Part shown: positions 54,167 to 63,500 of the stretch, in pieces | Layout of the letters: each line of letters begins with the position of its first letter | How positions within the stretch are numbered: position 1 is the stretch's first letter | DNA from: RUG11237 sp050874665 | Lineage (GTDB): Bacteria > Bacillota > Clostridia > Lachnospirales > Lachnospiraceae | NCBI GenBank assembly: GCA_050874665.1 | Contig: JBNMLC010000004.1 | Span: 99,188-163,187, forward strand | DNA: 64,000 bases | Direction: 5' to 3' | The notes under the pieces: generated by a model | What the model saw: the letters and a program-made list of their open reading frames with translations, nothing else | Databases searched by the model: none | Told to the model about the DNA's origin: nothing | Made by a program: the position numbers and the translations under genes

Positions 54167-55159
54167 ATGAAAAATTTAAAATTGCGAAAAATAAACATAC
54201 CAAAATCAGTAGTGCCGGTGTTAAAGATTATAGCAGCAATTCTCTTGCTGACATTTCCGTTTTACGTGCAAAATAGTTACTACCAGCACATTGCAGTAAT
54301 GTGTGGAATATATATTGTACTAACTCTAAGTTTAAATCTTGTTAGCGGTTTTGCGGGTCAGCTGTCTATGGGACATGCAGCTTTTTATGGAATTGGAGCT
54401 TATGTAACTGGTCTTATGATGACAAAAGGTGGCATGAATTTCTGGTTGACATTGCTATTTAGTATGCTCATTACAGGACTGTTTGGATTGCTTTTGGGAC
54501 TACCGACTTCTAGACTAAAGGGTGATTATTTTACAATAGTCACTTTAGGAGCAGGAGAAATTGTAAGGATGTTCTTGGTTAATCAAGATTCTGTTACGAA
54601 TGGGGCTATGGGAGTTTCTGGAATTGGTGCACCTTCTTTGTTTGGCATTGAATTGTGTTCAGATACAGCTTTTTATTATATGACACTGATTCTTGCTGTA
54701 CTTGTAATTATATTTTTATCCAGATTAATTCGCTCAGGGTTTGGATTGGCAATGATGACAATACGAGAGGATGAAATTGCGGCAGAGGCAATTGGCATTA
54801 GACCTATGAAATATAAATTGTTGGCATTTGTAATTTCAGCAATGATTGCCGGTCTTGCAGGTAGCTTTTATGCATCGTATATCACATATATCAGTCCAAA
54901 TACATTTGTTTTTAATGATTCAGCCACAATATTAGCCATGATGGTGCTTGGCGGTATAGGAAGCATACCTGGTTCTGTAATTGGAGCAATACTATTGACA
55001 GTATTGCCAGAGTTACTAAGATCCTTAAGTGATTATCGAATGATTATATACGGTTTGGCTATGGTTATTATGATGAATGTTAAACCAACTGGATTTTATG
55101 GTGCTGAAAAACGTATTCGAAACAGTTACCGGTTATTGACAGGAGGGAAGATAAAATGA
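54167..55159 (+). CDS. livM: Branched-chain-amino-acid-type ABC transporter permease (LivM family)
   Basis: The second membrane subunit, 330 residues, with the family segments LSLNLVSGFAGQLSMGHAAF and DYFTIVTLGAGEIVR, and the coupling region AEAIGIRPMKYKLLAFVISA followed by MVLGGIGSIPGSVIGA. It overlaps the ATPase gene behind it by four bases. Together with LivH it would form the pore of the importer. Confidence 0.93.
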   Translation: MKNLKLRKINIPKSVVPVLKIIAAILLLTFPFYVQNSYYQHIAVMCGIYIVLTLSLNLVSGFAGQLSMGHAAFYGIGAYVTGLMMTKGGMNFWLTLLFSMLITGLFGLLLGLPTSRLKGDYFTIVTLGAGEIVRMFLVNQDSVTNGAMGVSGIGAPSLFGIELCSDTAFYYMTLILAVLVIIFLSRLIRSGFGLAMMTIREDEIAAEAIGIRPMKYKLLAFVISAMIAGLAGSFYASYITYISPNTFVFNDSATILAMMVLGGIGSIPGSVIGAILLTVLPELLRSLSDYRMIIYGLAMVIMMNVKPTGFYGAEKRIRNSYRLLTGGKIK

Positions 55160-55935
55160 GTACAATTCTGAATGTAAATCATTTGACAATAAAATTTGGA
55201 GGTCTGATTGCTGTAAATGATGTTTCATTATCACAAGAAAGTGGTGAAATTTTAGCATTGATTGGACCAAATGGAGCAGGAAAGACAACCCTGTTTAACC
55301 TTTTAACGGGTGTATATCAACCAACATATGGAAATATTTTTTTCCATAATGAAAATATTTCAAAAATGAAAGCATATGAGAGAGCTAGAAAAGGAATTGC
55401 GAGAACTTTTCAAAATATTCGTTTATTTGAAGGAATGACGGTATTGGAGAATTTATTGGTGGCTCATCCAACATGTAACAATGAAAAAATTTTTTCAGCA
55501 TTTGATTTTGGAAAAGGGTTAAAACAAAAACGTAACAAAATTATTTGTGAGTGTGAGGAAATTCTTAAAATTATAGGACTTAAGGAAGAAGAAAATGAAC
55601 TTGCTATAAATCTTCCCTATGGAAAGCAGCGTTTATTAGAAATTGGAAGGGCATTGGCATCAAAGCCTAGTTTGATTCTTTTAGATGAACCGGGAGCTGG
55701 AATGAACAGCTTTGAAAAGGATGAGTTAACAGGTGTTATTCGTCATATTATTGATATATTGAAAATTGATGTTCTGCTAATTGAACATGATATGAGGTTT
55801 GTTATGAATATATCTGATCGCATTATTGTATTAGAACATGGGGAGATTATTGCAGAGGGAAAACCAGAAGAAATTCAAACAAATGAAAAGGTAATTGAAG
55901 CATATTTGGGAACTGGAAATATAGACATTGAGTAA
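55156..55935 (+). CDS. livG: ABC transporter ATP-binding protein (LivG family)
   Basis: One of two ATPases of the importer, 259 residues. Walker A is GPNGAGKTT, the Q-loop region is ARTFQNIRLFEGMTVLENLL, the signature reads LPYGKQRLLEIGRALA (usual LivG form LPYGQQR), and Walker B is LILLDEPGAGMN, followed by the H-loop in LIEHDMRFVM. It overlaps livM by four bases. Confidence 0.95.
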   Translation: MSTILNVNHLTIKFGGLIAVNDVSLSQESGEILALIGPNGAGKTTLFNLLTGVYQPTYGNIFFHNENISKMKAYERARKGIARTFQNIRLFEGMTVLENLLVAHPTCNNEKIFSAFDFGKGLKQKRNKIICECEEILKIIGLKEEENELAINLPYGKQRLLEIGRALASKPSLILLDEPGAGMNSFEKDELTGVIRHIIDILKIDVLLIEHDMRFVMNISDRIIVLEHGEIIAEGKPEEIQTNEKVIEAYLGTGNIDIE

Positions 55936-55948
55936 AGGAGAGTGTGAT

Positions 55949-56665
55949 ATGGAATCTGCATTAGAATTAAAGAATTTGCATGTAAAATATGGCATAGTTC
56001 CAGCGTTAAAGGGAATATCTATATCTGTAAATTCGGGAGAAATTGTTGCACTTATCGGACCAAATGGAGCAGGAAAGACAACAACACTACATGCAATATC
56101 TAATATAGTAAAGAGTAATTCCAATAGCATTTTTTTAAATGGAGAGGATATTTCGGACAAGCCAGCACATGCTATAGTAAAAATGGGAATTTCACAGGTT
56201 CCAGAGGGAAGAGGAATTTTTCCACAGTTGACAGTTGAAGAAAACCTTTTACTTGGAACTTATCTTAGAAAAGACAAAGTACAGATTAAGAAGGATTTGG
56301 AATGGGTATATGGGATATTTCCGAGATTAAAAGAACGAAAAATACAGTTGGGAGGGACTTTGTCTGGTGGAGAACAACAGATGCTTGCCATCGCAAGGGC
56401 ATTAATGACAAAACCGGAAATTTTATTGTTAGATGAGCCATCTATGGGTCTTGCACCTGTTGTGGTAGAGGAGATTTTTAGAACGATTAAAAGAGTTAAT
56501 CGTGATTATAAGACAACAATTCTTTTAGTTGAACAAAATGCACAGATGGCACTTGCAGTAGCAAATAGAGCTTATGTAATAGAAGTAGGTGAGATTATTA
56601 TGGAAGGAACTGCAGAAGAATTAAAATGTAATGATAAAATACAAAAATCTTATTTGGGAATCTAA
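55949..56665 (+). CDS. livF: ABC transporter ATP-binding protein (LivF family)
   Basis: The second ATPase, 238 residues. Walker A GPNGAGKTTT, Q-loop region ISQVPEGRGIFPQLTVEENL, signature LSGGEQQMLAIARALM and Walker B ILLLDEPSMGLAP are intact. The start at 55949 (MESALELKN) has AAGGAG eight bases upstream; an upstream in-frame ATG at 55928 lies inside livG and lacks a site. The gap to the binding-protein gene is 97 bp. Confidence 0.94.
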   Translation: MESALELKNLHVKYGIVPALKGISISVNSGEIVALIGPNGAGKTTTLHAISNIVKSNSNSIFLNGEDISDKPAHAIVKMGISQVPEGRGIFPQLTVEENLLLGTYLRKDKVQIKKDLEWVYGIFPRLKERKIQLGGTLSGGEQQMLAIARALMTKPEILLLDEPSMGLAPVVVEEIFRTIKRVNRDYKTTILLVEQNAQMALAVANRAYVIEVGEIIMEGTAEELKCNDKIQKSYLGI

Positions 56666-56762
56666 AGATATTTTTATTTTTAAATTAGATTTTGTAGATA
56701 AAGGAGCATGTATGTAAAGAAGTGAATAGTTACAAAAGCAAGAAGAAAGTGAGGAATGTATT

Positions 56763-57890
56763 ATGAAAAGAAAAATGCTTGCGATGATAGTGGTTTTGAC
56801 AATGATAGTAGGAATGGTAACAGGGTGCAGCTCGGCCGGATCAGGAAATACGGTAAAAATTGCATTTGCCGGTCCACTTACGGGAGATATGTCAGTGGAT
56901 GGAATTGATGCAAGAAATGGTGCTAAACTTGCTGTAGAAAAAATTAATGAGGAAGGAGGAATTAACGGTAAAACGGTTGAACTTGTGGAGTATGATGATA
57001 AAGGTGATACCAAAGAGGCGGCTACTGTTGCTTCAAGAATAAGCCAGGACAAAGATACCTACGCAGTGATAGGTCATTATAATAGTGGTTGTAGTTTGGC
57101 AGCGGCACCAATTTATGAAAAAGCTCATATAATATCAATTGCATTTGCTTCAAGCGCCAATTCGCTTTCCGATGCAGGGGATTATATTTTCAGAACATGT
57201 AATTCAGATGATGTTTCAGCAGAAAAATGTGCGGAAATAGCAGTAAAACAGTTAGGTCATAAGAAACTTGCAATTATGTATGAGGACGATGATTACGGTA
57301 AAGGACTTGCAGATTCTTTTGAAAAATATACAAAAGAATCAGGTGGTGAGGTTGTTTCGGTAAATGCATACATGTTAGGAGAAACAAAAGATTTTACTTC
57401 TATTCTGACAAAGATTAATCAGACAGAAGCGGATATGATTTTTATTGCAGGTCTTTATACAGAAGCAGCTATGATTGTAAAACAGGAACAGCAGGTGGGA
57501 CTTGATATTCCTTGTATGGGATCTGAGGCATTGTTTTCTGTGGGATTAATTGATTTAGGTGGAGAGTCTGTAGAAGGATTTTATACAACAGCAGGATTTT
57601 CAACAGAATCTAAAGAGGACTATATTCAGGAATTTATTGCAGATTTTACGAAAGAATTTGGAGAAGCACCAGGAACTACGGCGGCCTGTGCATATGATGG
57701 TGTAATGGCAGCGGTAGAGGCAATGAAAGGTTGTGGAGAAAATCTTACACGTGAAAATGTTAAGGATCAGATGTATCAAGTTGATATCAACGGAATTAGT
57801 GGACAAATTTCCTTTGATGAAAATGGCGATTGCCATAAAGACTACCTTGTAGTTAAGGTTACAGATGGTGTGTTTAAGTTAGCTGAATAA
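56763..57890 (+). CDS. Branched-chain-amino-acid-type substrate-binding lipoprotein
   Basis: The extracellular binding protein of the importer, 375 residues, lipid-anchored at Cys22 (MVTGCSS). It is of the Peripla_BP_6 type: VKIAFAGPLTGDMSVDG, NGAKLAVEKINEEGGINGK, then AVIGHYNSGCSLAAAPIYEK and IMYEDDDYGKGLADSFEKY. The ligand is not identifiable from sequence. A GAGG site lies before the ATG. The order permease-permease-ATPase-ATPase-binding protein makes the transporter complete. Confidence 0.93.
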   Translation: MKRKMLAMIVVLTMIVGMVTGCSSAGSGNTVKIAFAGPLTGDMSVDGIDARNGAKLAVEKINEEGGINGKTVELVEYDDKGDTKEAATVASRISQDKDTYAVIGHYNSGCSLAAAPIYEKAHIISIAFASSANSLSDAGDYIFRTCNSDDVSAEKCAEIAVKQLGHKKLAIMYEDDDYGKGLADSFEKYTKESGGEVVSVNAYMLGETKDFTSILTKINQTEADMIFIAGLYTEAAMIVKQEQQVGLDIPCMGSEALFSVGLIDLGGESVEGFYTTAGFSTESKEDYIQEFIADFTKEFGEAPGTTAACAYDGVMAAVEAMKGCGENLTRENVKDQMYQVDINGISGQISFDENGDCHKDYLVVKVTDGVFKLAE

Positions 57891-57915
57891 AATTATATAT
57901 AAAGGAGGATTCTAT

Positions 57916-59094
57916 ATGAGTTCACAATTGTTTAAAGATGAAGAGTATTTGCAAAGAGTAAAAAAGGTTCAGAAGGTAATGCAGGAAAAAGGAATTGATA
58001 TTTTGATTGCATCAGATCCGGCAAATATCAATTATTTAACAGGACATGATGCTTGGTCATTTTATGTACATCAATGTGCGATTGTTACGTTAGATGATCC
58101 AATGCCTTATTTTTGGGGACGATACATGGATGCATTTTCGGGTGTTGCAAAACTTACATATTTAAATGAAGCACATGTTCGTTATTATGCAGACAGCTAT
58201 ATGCATAACCCAACTTGTCATCCAATGGAAGTATTGGCAGATGTTATTAAGGAATTAAAAGGAGAACACAAGACGGTTGGTGTTGAAATGGATAATTATT
58301 GGTTCTCAGCAGCTGCATATGAAACTTTAAAAAGGGAACTTCCAAATACAAAATTTGTAGACGCAAATACATTGGTAAACTGGGTAAGAATTATTAAATC
58401 AGATGCTGAAATTGAGTGCCAGAAAAAAGCTGGAAAAATTGCGGAATTAGCAATGCAGGCAGGTATTGATGCAATTTATGGTGGAGCGCGTGAGTGTGAT
58501 GTGGCAGCAGCTGTTTATAATGCAAGTTATAAAGGTACACCGGAATTTGGTGGTGATTATTCAAGTATTGCTCTGTTAATGCCACATGGGGTGACGGCAG
58601 GGGCTCCACATCTTACATGGACAGATGAAAGGTATGAGTCTAATACATTTGTTTATTTGGAACTAGCGGGATGTTATAGAAGATATCATTCTCCAATGTC
58701 AAGGACTGTTGTAATCGGAGAAAAAAATCCAAAAATTGATGATATTGCAAAGGTGGTGGTTGAGGGATTAGATGCATGCCTTGATTTTGCAAAACCGGGT
58801 GTAACATGTCACGAGGTTTGGTCTGTATTTAATGAAATTATGAAAAAAGGTGGTTTAGAAAAAGAATCTCGTATAGGTTACAGTATGGGATTAAATTACC
58901 CACCTGACTGGGGCGAACATACTGCAAGTATTAGAAAGGGAGATATGACAGTATTGCAGCCAAATATGACATTCCATCTAATACCTGGTATGTACTTTGA
59001 TAACTGTGGTGCTTCTATTAGCGAAGCGTTTTATGTGACAGAAAACGGTGTTAAAACATTTGCAAATTTTCCAAGAAAGTTGTTTTATAAATAA
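57916..59094 (+). CDS. M24 creatinase-like hydrolase without canonical metal ligands
   Basis: The 392-residue protein has the two-domain creatinase/prolidase architecture: an N-terminal domain (about 1-130) and a C-terminal pita-bread domain. In M24 metallopeptidases the region reads like DFG...CSDITRT with two metal-binding Asp residues; here it reads LELAGCYRRYHSPMSRT, lacking both. This is the pattern of the metal-independent creatinase branch, and the late segment MGLNYPPDWGEHTASIRKGD resembles ectoine hydrolase (DoeA) more than aminopeptidase P. It is therefore likely to open a C-N bond in a small cyclic or amidino compound. It lies 25 bp after the transporter's binding-protein gene. AAAGGAGG precedes the ATG. 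Confidence 0.85.
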   Translation: MSSQLFKDEEYLQRVKKVQKVMQEKGIDILIASDPANINYLTGHDAWSFYVHQCAIVTLDDPMPYFWGRYMDAFSGVAKLTYLNEAHVRYYADSYMHNPTCHPMEVLADVIKELKGEHKTVGVEMDNYWFSAAAYETLKRELPNTKFVDANTLVNWVRIIKSDAEIECQKKAGKIAELAMQAGIDAIYGGARECDVAAAVYNASYKGTPEFGGDYSSIALLMPHGVTAGAPHLTWTDERYESNTFVYLELAGCYRRYHSPMSRTVVIGEKNPKIDDIAKVVVEGLDACLDFAKPGVTCHEVWSVFNEIMKKGGLEKESRIGYSMGLNYPPDWGEHTASIRKGDMTVLQPNMTFHLIPGMYFDNCGASISEAFYVTENGVKTFANFPRKLFYK

Positions 59095-59104
59095 AAAATT
59101 TAAT

Positions 59105-59140
59105 GAAGAAGAGGCATGTCTGTTGGACATGCTTCTTTTC
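59105..59140 (+). terminator. Hairpin between the creatinase-like and kinase-like genes
   Basis: GCATGTC (59114-59120) and GACATGC (59126-59132) form the core of a stem that extends through AAGAAGAG on the left and TTCTTTTC on the right, with a TGTTG loop. It is a probable partial terminator that would lower expression of the following gene. Confidence 0.6.
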
Positions 59141-59159
59141 CAAGAGAAAGGAGCAGATT

Positions 59160-59792
59160 ATGAACAATTATGTAATCACCATAGCACGTGGATTTGGAAG
59201 TGGTGGAAAAGAGATTGCACAAAAACTGTCTTTAAAACTCGGAATTCCTTGGTATGAAAGGCAAATTCTTACTATGGCATCAGAACAAAGTGGAATTTCG
59301 GAAGCACTTTTTGATGAAAATGATGAGAAACTCAAAGGTAAAAAGCTAGCATCATTTTTACATACAATGCCAAGTAGATATGTAGTGGATGCTACTAGTC
59401 CAAAATTTGTATCTAGCGATAATTTATTTAATATACAGGCTGAATTAATTCGGACTTTGGCAAAAACAGAATCTTGTATTATTGTGGGAAAATGCGCCAA
59501 TATGGTATTAAAAAATGAAAAAAACGTTTTAAGTGTATATGTTGAAGCACCAAGAAAAGATTGTGTTGCATCTGTTATGAATAAATTAGGGGTGACAGAA
59601 GAAGAAGCACACAAACTTATTAGTGAGACCGATAAATATCGATATGATTATTATAAATATTATACTGGCGGAAAGGATTGGAGAGATCCGGTTGCGTATG
59701 ATATGACATTAAACAGTGCACGAGTAGGCAGAGATAAATGTGTTGATATAATATGTAAATTGTTGGAACTCAAGTTGGAACAAAAAATATAA
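59160..59792 (+). CDS. Cytidylate-kinase-like family protein
   Basis: A 210-residue P-loop protein of the cytidylate-kinase-like family (Pfam PF13189 type), often found in clostridia outside nucleotide metabolism operons. The start MNNYVITIARGFGSGGKEIA includes the modified P-loop GFGSGGKE, and CIIVGKCANMVL and DRDKC-like GRDKCVDII follow. The substrate of this group is not known. The start at 59160 has AAAGGAG six bases upstream. It follows the creatinase-like gene but is separated from it by a hairpin, so it may be only partly co-expressed with the catabolic genes. Confidence 0.82.
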   Translation: MNNYVITIARGFGSGGKEIAQKLSLKLGIPWYERQILTMASEQSGISEALFDENDEKLKGKKLASFLHTMPSRYVVDATSPKFVSSDNLFNIQAELIRTLAKTESCIIVGKCANMVLKNEKNVLSVYVEAPRKDCVASVMNKLGVTEEEAHKLISETDKYRYDYYKYYTGGKDWRDPVAYDMTLNSARVGRDKCVDIICKLLELKLEQKI

Positions 59793-59808
59793 TTTTTTAA
59801 AATACTAA

Positions 59809-59864
59809 AAAGGGCATTACTTAATAGCCATATTGTGCAAAGTGGTTGTTTGGTAGTGCCCTTT
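59809..59864 (+). terminator. Terminator of the transporter/catabolic operon
   Basis: AAAGGGCATTAC (59809-59820) pairs with GTAGTGCCCTTT (59853-59864) with one G-U pair, enclosing a 32-base loop. The arms contain the A/T tracts; the downstream T run is weak. Confidence 0.65.
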
Positions 59865-59885
59865 AGAAAAGGAAAAAATCTCACC

Positions 59886-59915
59886 TTGACAAACCCCGAA
59901 TCAAAGCTATATAAT
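59886..59915 (+). promoter_or_regulatory. Consensus promoter of the ileS T-box transcript
   Basis: Perfect TTGACA (59886-59891) and TATAAT (59910-59915) spaced by 18 bases, about 600 bases upstream of the ileS start, place the transcript start just before the T-box leader. Confidence 0.9.
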
Positions 59916-59969
59916 CAACAATAGCAGTGGAAATGCCATAAAGCAAATAACAAAATAAAAATAACAAAA

Positions 59970-60417
59970 ACTAAGACGAAGACAGTAAGTATTTTTAAAA
60001 CTTTTAGCGAGCCGGAGTTGGTGGAAGTCCGGCAGGAGTAGGAAATACTGAATATCACTTCCGAGTTTTGATCCGAACTTGCATCGCACGTAAATGACCA
60101 AAAGAGGGTTATAAGTGCTCATAGCAGTCACCTACTAGGTTCGAAAAGACCTCGCCAAGAGCGGTGACATGCATCGCACGTAAATGACCAAAAGAGGGTT
60201 ATAAGTGCTCATAGCAGTCACCTACTAGGCTCGAAAAGACCTCGCCAAGTGCGGTGACATGCATCGCACGTAAATGACCAAAATACGGTCATTAAGTGCT
60301 CATAGCTAGGAATCAACGGGATCCCACCGTTAAAGGGGAACACATATGATGGTATGTTGTAAATAGTGGTAAACGCAGGTAACTCTCGTCTTTTTACAAT
60401 AAGACGGGAGTTTTTTT
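59970..60417 (+). ncRNA. T-box leader of ileS (isoleucine specifier)
   Basis: This leader reads the charging state of tRNA-Ile and controls ileS by antitermination. Stem I is visible: GAAG (59978-59981) pairs with CTTC (60058-60061), and AGTATTT (59988-59994) with AAATACT (60043-60049). Between them the 5' side has ACAGTA (loop-E type) and the 3' side GAATATCA with specifier ATC at 60054-60056, an Ile codon. The apical part CGAGCCGGAGTTGGTGGAAG (60008-60027) is typical. Near the 3' end, TGGT (60367-60370) in AGTGGTAAACGCAGG is the T-box bulge for the tRNA end, followed by a terminator (60381-60390 with 60403-60411, then seven Ts). The middle section is unusually long because of a 90-base tandem repeat. 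Confidence 0.88.
60080..60308 (+). repeat. 90-bp tandem repeat within the T-box leader (about 2.5 copies)
   Basis: Units begin with TGCATCGCACGTAAATGACC at 60080, 60170 and 60260. Units 1 and 2 differ at only two positions (60140/60230 T to C; 60160/60250 A to T); the third is cut after about 49 bases and then diverges into the T-box 3' part. Each unit can form a stem GCAC..ATGACC/GGTTAT..GTGC, and in unit 3 the right arm changed to GGTCAT while keeping the pairing. Complete units have a second stem, TCACC/GGTGA, enclosing a smaller hairpin. Confidence 0.9.
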
Positions 60418-60513
60418 GTATATCTTACATTAACTTACGCAAATGCACAAACATATAAAAATGTGCTTAGGACAACAAAATATCAACTATTAACTATAGA
60501 AAGGAAAAACAAC

Positions 60514-63500
60514 ATGTACGAAAAAGTATCGACCAATCTTAACTTCGTAGAACGCGAAAAAGCTACAGAAAAATTCTGGGCAGATAATGACATTTTTAGA
60601 AAAAGTATGGAAAACCGCAAAGAGGGAGAAACGTATACCTTCTATGACGGACCGCCAACTGCAAATGGCAAGCCGCATATTGGTCACGTTCTCACTCGTG
60701 TTATCAAAGATATGATTCCCCGTTACCGCACCATGAAGGGATATATGGTTCCTAGAAAAGCCGGTTGGGATACTCATGGACTTCCGGTGGAATTGGAAGT
60801 AGAAAAACTTCTGAAATTAGATGGAAAAGAACAGATTGAAGAATATGGAATGGAACCATTTATCAAAAAATGTAAGGAAAGTGTTTGGAAATACAAAGGA
60901 ATGTGGGAAGATTTCTCATCAACCGTAGGTTTCTGGGCAGATATGGAAAATCCATATGTTACTTATGATAATAACTTTATTGAATCAGAATGGTGGGCAT
61001 TAAAAGAAATCTGGAATAAAAAACTGTTATATAAAGGATTTAAGATTGTACCATACTGCCCTCGTTGTGGAACACCGCTTTCTGCACAGGAAGTTGCCCA
61101 GGGGTATAAGACGGTAAAAGAACGTTCCGCAGTGGTACGTTTTAAGGTTATAGGAGAAGATGCATACTTTTTAGCATGGACAACGACACCTTGGACCTTG
61201 CCATCTAACGTGGCACTTTGTATGAATCCGGAAGAAACTTACTGTAAAGTAAAAGCAGCAGACGGATATACTTATTATATGGCAGAAGCACTGCTTGATA
61301 AGGTACTTGGCAAATTAGTAGAAAATGAAGAAGACAAAGCATATGATATTTTGGAAACATACAAGGGTAAGGATTTAGAAGGAAAAGCATATGAGCCATT
61401 ATTTGAATGTACCGGGGAAGCAGTAAAGAAACAGCCGGGCAAAAAGGCACATATAGTTACCTGTGATGATTACGTAACTATGTCAGATGGTACTGGTATC
61501 GTTCATATTGCACCTGCTTTTGGTGAAGATGATGCCAATGTAGGAAGAAAATATGATCTTGCATTTATCCAGTTTGTAAACAGCAAGGGTGAAATGACAG
61601 AGGAGACACCATATGCAGGTACCTTCTGTAAGAAAGCAGATCCAAAGATTTTAAAAGATTTAGAAGAAAAAGGATTATTATTTGATGCACCAAAATTTGA
61701 GCATGAATATCCTCACTGCTGGAGATGTGATACTCCTTTAATTTACTATGCAAGAGAATCATGGTTTATTAAGATGACAGAAGTTAAGGATGACTTAATT
61801 GCAAATAATAATAAAATTAACTGGATTCCAGAAAGCATCGGTAAGGGACGTTTTGGAGATTGGTTAGAAAATGTACAGGACTGGGGTATCAGCCGTAATC
61901 GTTACTGGGGTACACCATTAAATATCTGGGAGTGTGAGTGTGGATGCCAGCATTCTGTAGGAAGTATTGCAGAGTTAAAGAGCATGAGTAATAATTGTCC
62001 GGAAGATATTGAACTTCACCGTCCATATATTGATGCAGTAACCATTAAGTGTCCGGATTGTGGTAAAGAGATGCATAGAGTAGCGGAAGTAATTGACTGT
62101 TGGTTTGACTCTGGAGCAATGCCTTTTGCACAGCATCATTATCCATTTGAGAATAAAGAAGTATTTGAAAAACAGTTCCCGGCAAACTTTATTTCTGAAG
62201 CGGTAGACCAGACGAGAGGGTGGTTTTATTCCCTGCTTGCAGAATCTACGATTTTATTTAATGAGCCAGCTTACAAGAACGTTATCGTACTTGGTCATGT
62301 TCAGGATGAAAACGGACAGAAGATGTCTAAGTCAAAAGGAAATGCAGTAGACCCATTTGACGCATTAAATGAATTTGGTGCAGACGCAGTAAGATGGTAC
62401 TTCTATATTAACTCTGCTCCGTGGCTGCCAAACCGTTTCTACGGAAAAGCAGTAACGGAAGGACAGAGAAAGTTCATGGGAACACTTTGGAACACATACG
62501 CATTCTTTGTACTTTATGCAAATATAGATGAATTTGATGCAACAAAATATGAACTGGAATACGATAAATTATCTGTTATGGATAAATGGCTGTTGTCTAA
62601 GTTAAATACCGTAGTAAAAGCAGTAGACAACAATTTAGATTCCTACAAAATTCCAGAGGCAGCAAGAGCACTGGCTGAATTTGTAGATGATATGAGCAAC
62701 TGGTATGTAAGACGCTGTCGTGACCGTTTCTGGGCAAAAGGAATGGAACAGGATAAAATTAATGCTTATATGACATTGTATACTTCATTAGTAACTATTT
62801 GTAAGACAGCGGCGCCAATGATTCCGTTTATGACAGAAGACATTTACCAGAACTTAGTAAGAAGCATTGATAAAAACGCTCCGGAAAGTATTCATTTATG
62901 TGACTTCCCTACAGTAAATGAAAAATTTATTGATAAAGAATTAGAAGACAACATGGATGCTGTTTTGAAATTCGTAGTGATGGGACGTGCCGCAAGAAAT
63001 GCTGCTAATATTAAGAACCGTCAGCCAATCGGAACCATGTTTATTAAGGCTCAAAAAGAATTAAGTGATTTTTACAAGGAAATCATTGCAGATGAGTTGA
63101 ATGTAAAGAAAGTAAACTTTACAGATGATGTCCGTGAATTTACATCCTATACATTTAAGCCACAGCTTAAGACCGTAGGTCCAAAATACGGAAAACTCTT
63201 AGGAGGAATTAAGGCAGCTTTAAGCTCTCTAGACGGAAATGCTGCTATGGATGAATTAAATGAAAAAGGTGCATTACAGTTAGATATTAATGGAGAAGCA
63301 GTAGAACTTACCAAAGAAGACCTGCTTATTGATATGGCTCAGATGGATGGTTATGTATCAGAAGGTGATAATGAAGCGACGGTTGTATTAGATACTAACT
63401 TAACAGAAGAACTGATTGAAGAAGGTTTTGTACGTGAAATTATCAGTAAAATCCAGACTATGCGTAAAGAAGCCGGATTCGAAGTTATGGATAAGATTGT

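Noticed and set aside
59048..59257. Separate small gene overlapping the end of the M24 gene and the kinase-like start
   Set aside because: It is in a different frame, crosses the hairpin, has no ribosome site and overlaps two well-supported genes.
60080..60308. CRISPR array
   Set aside because: Repeats are 90 bases, directly adjacent without spacers, only about 2.5 copies, and there are no cas genes; the T-box context explains their location.
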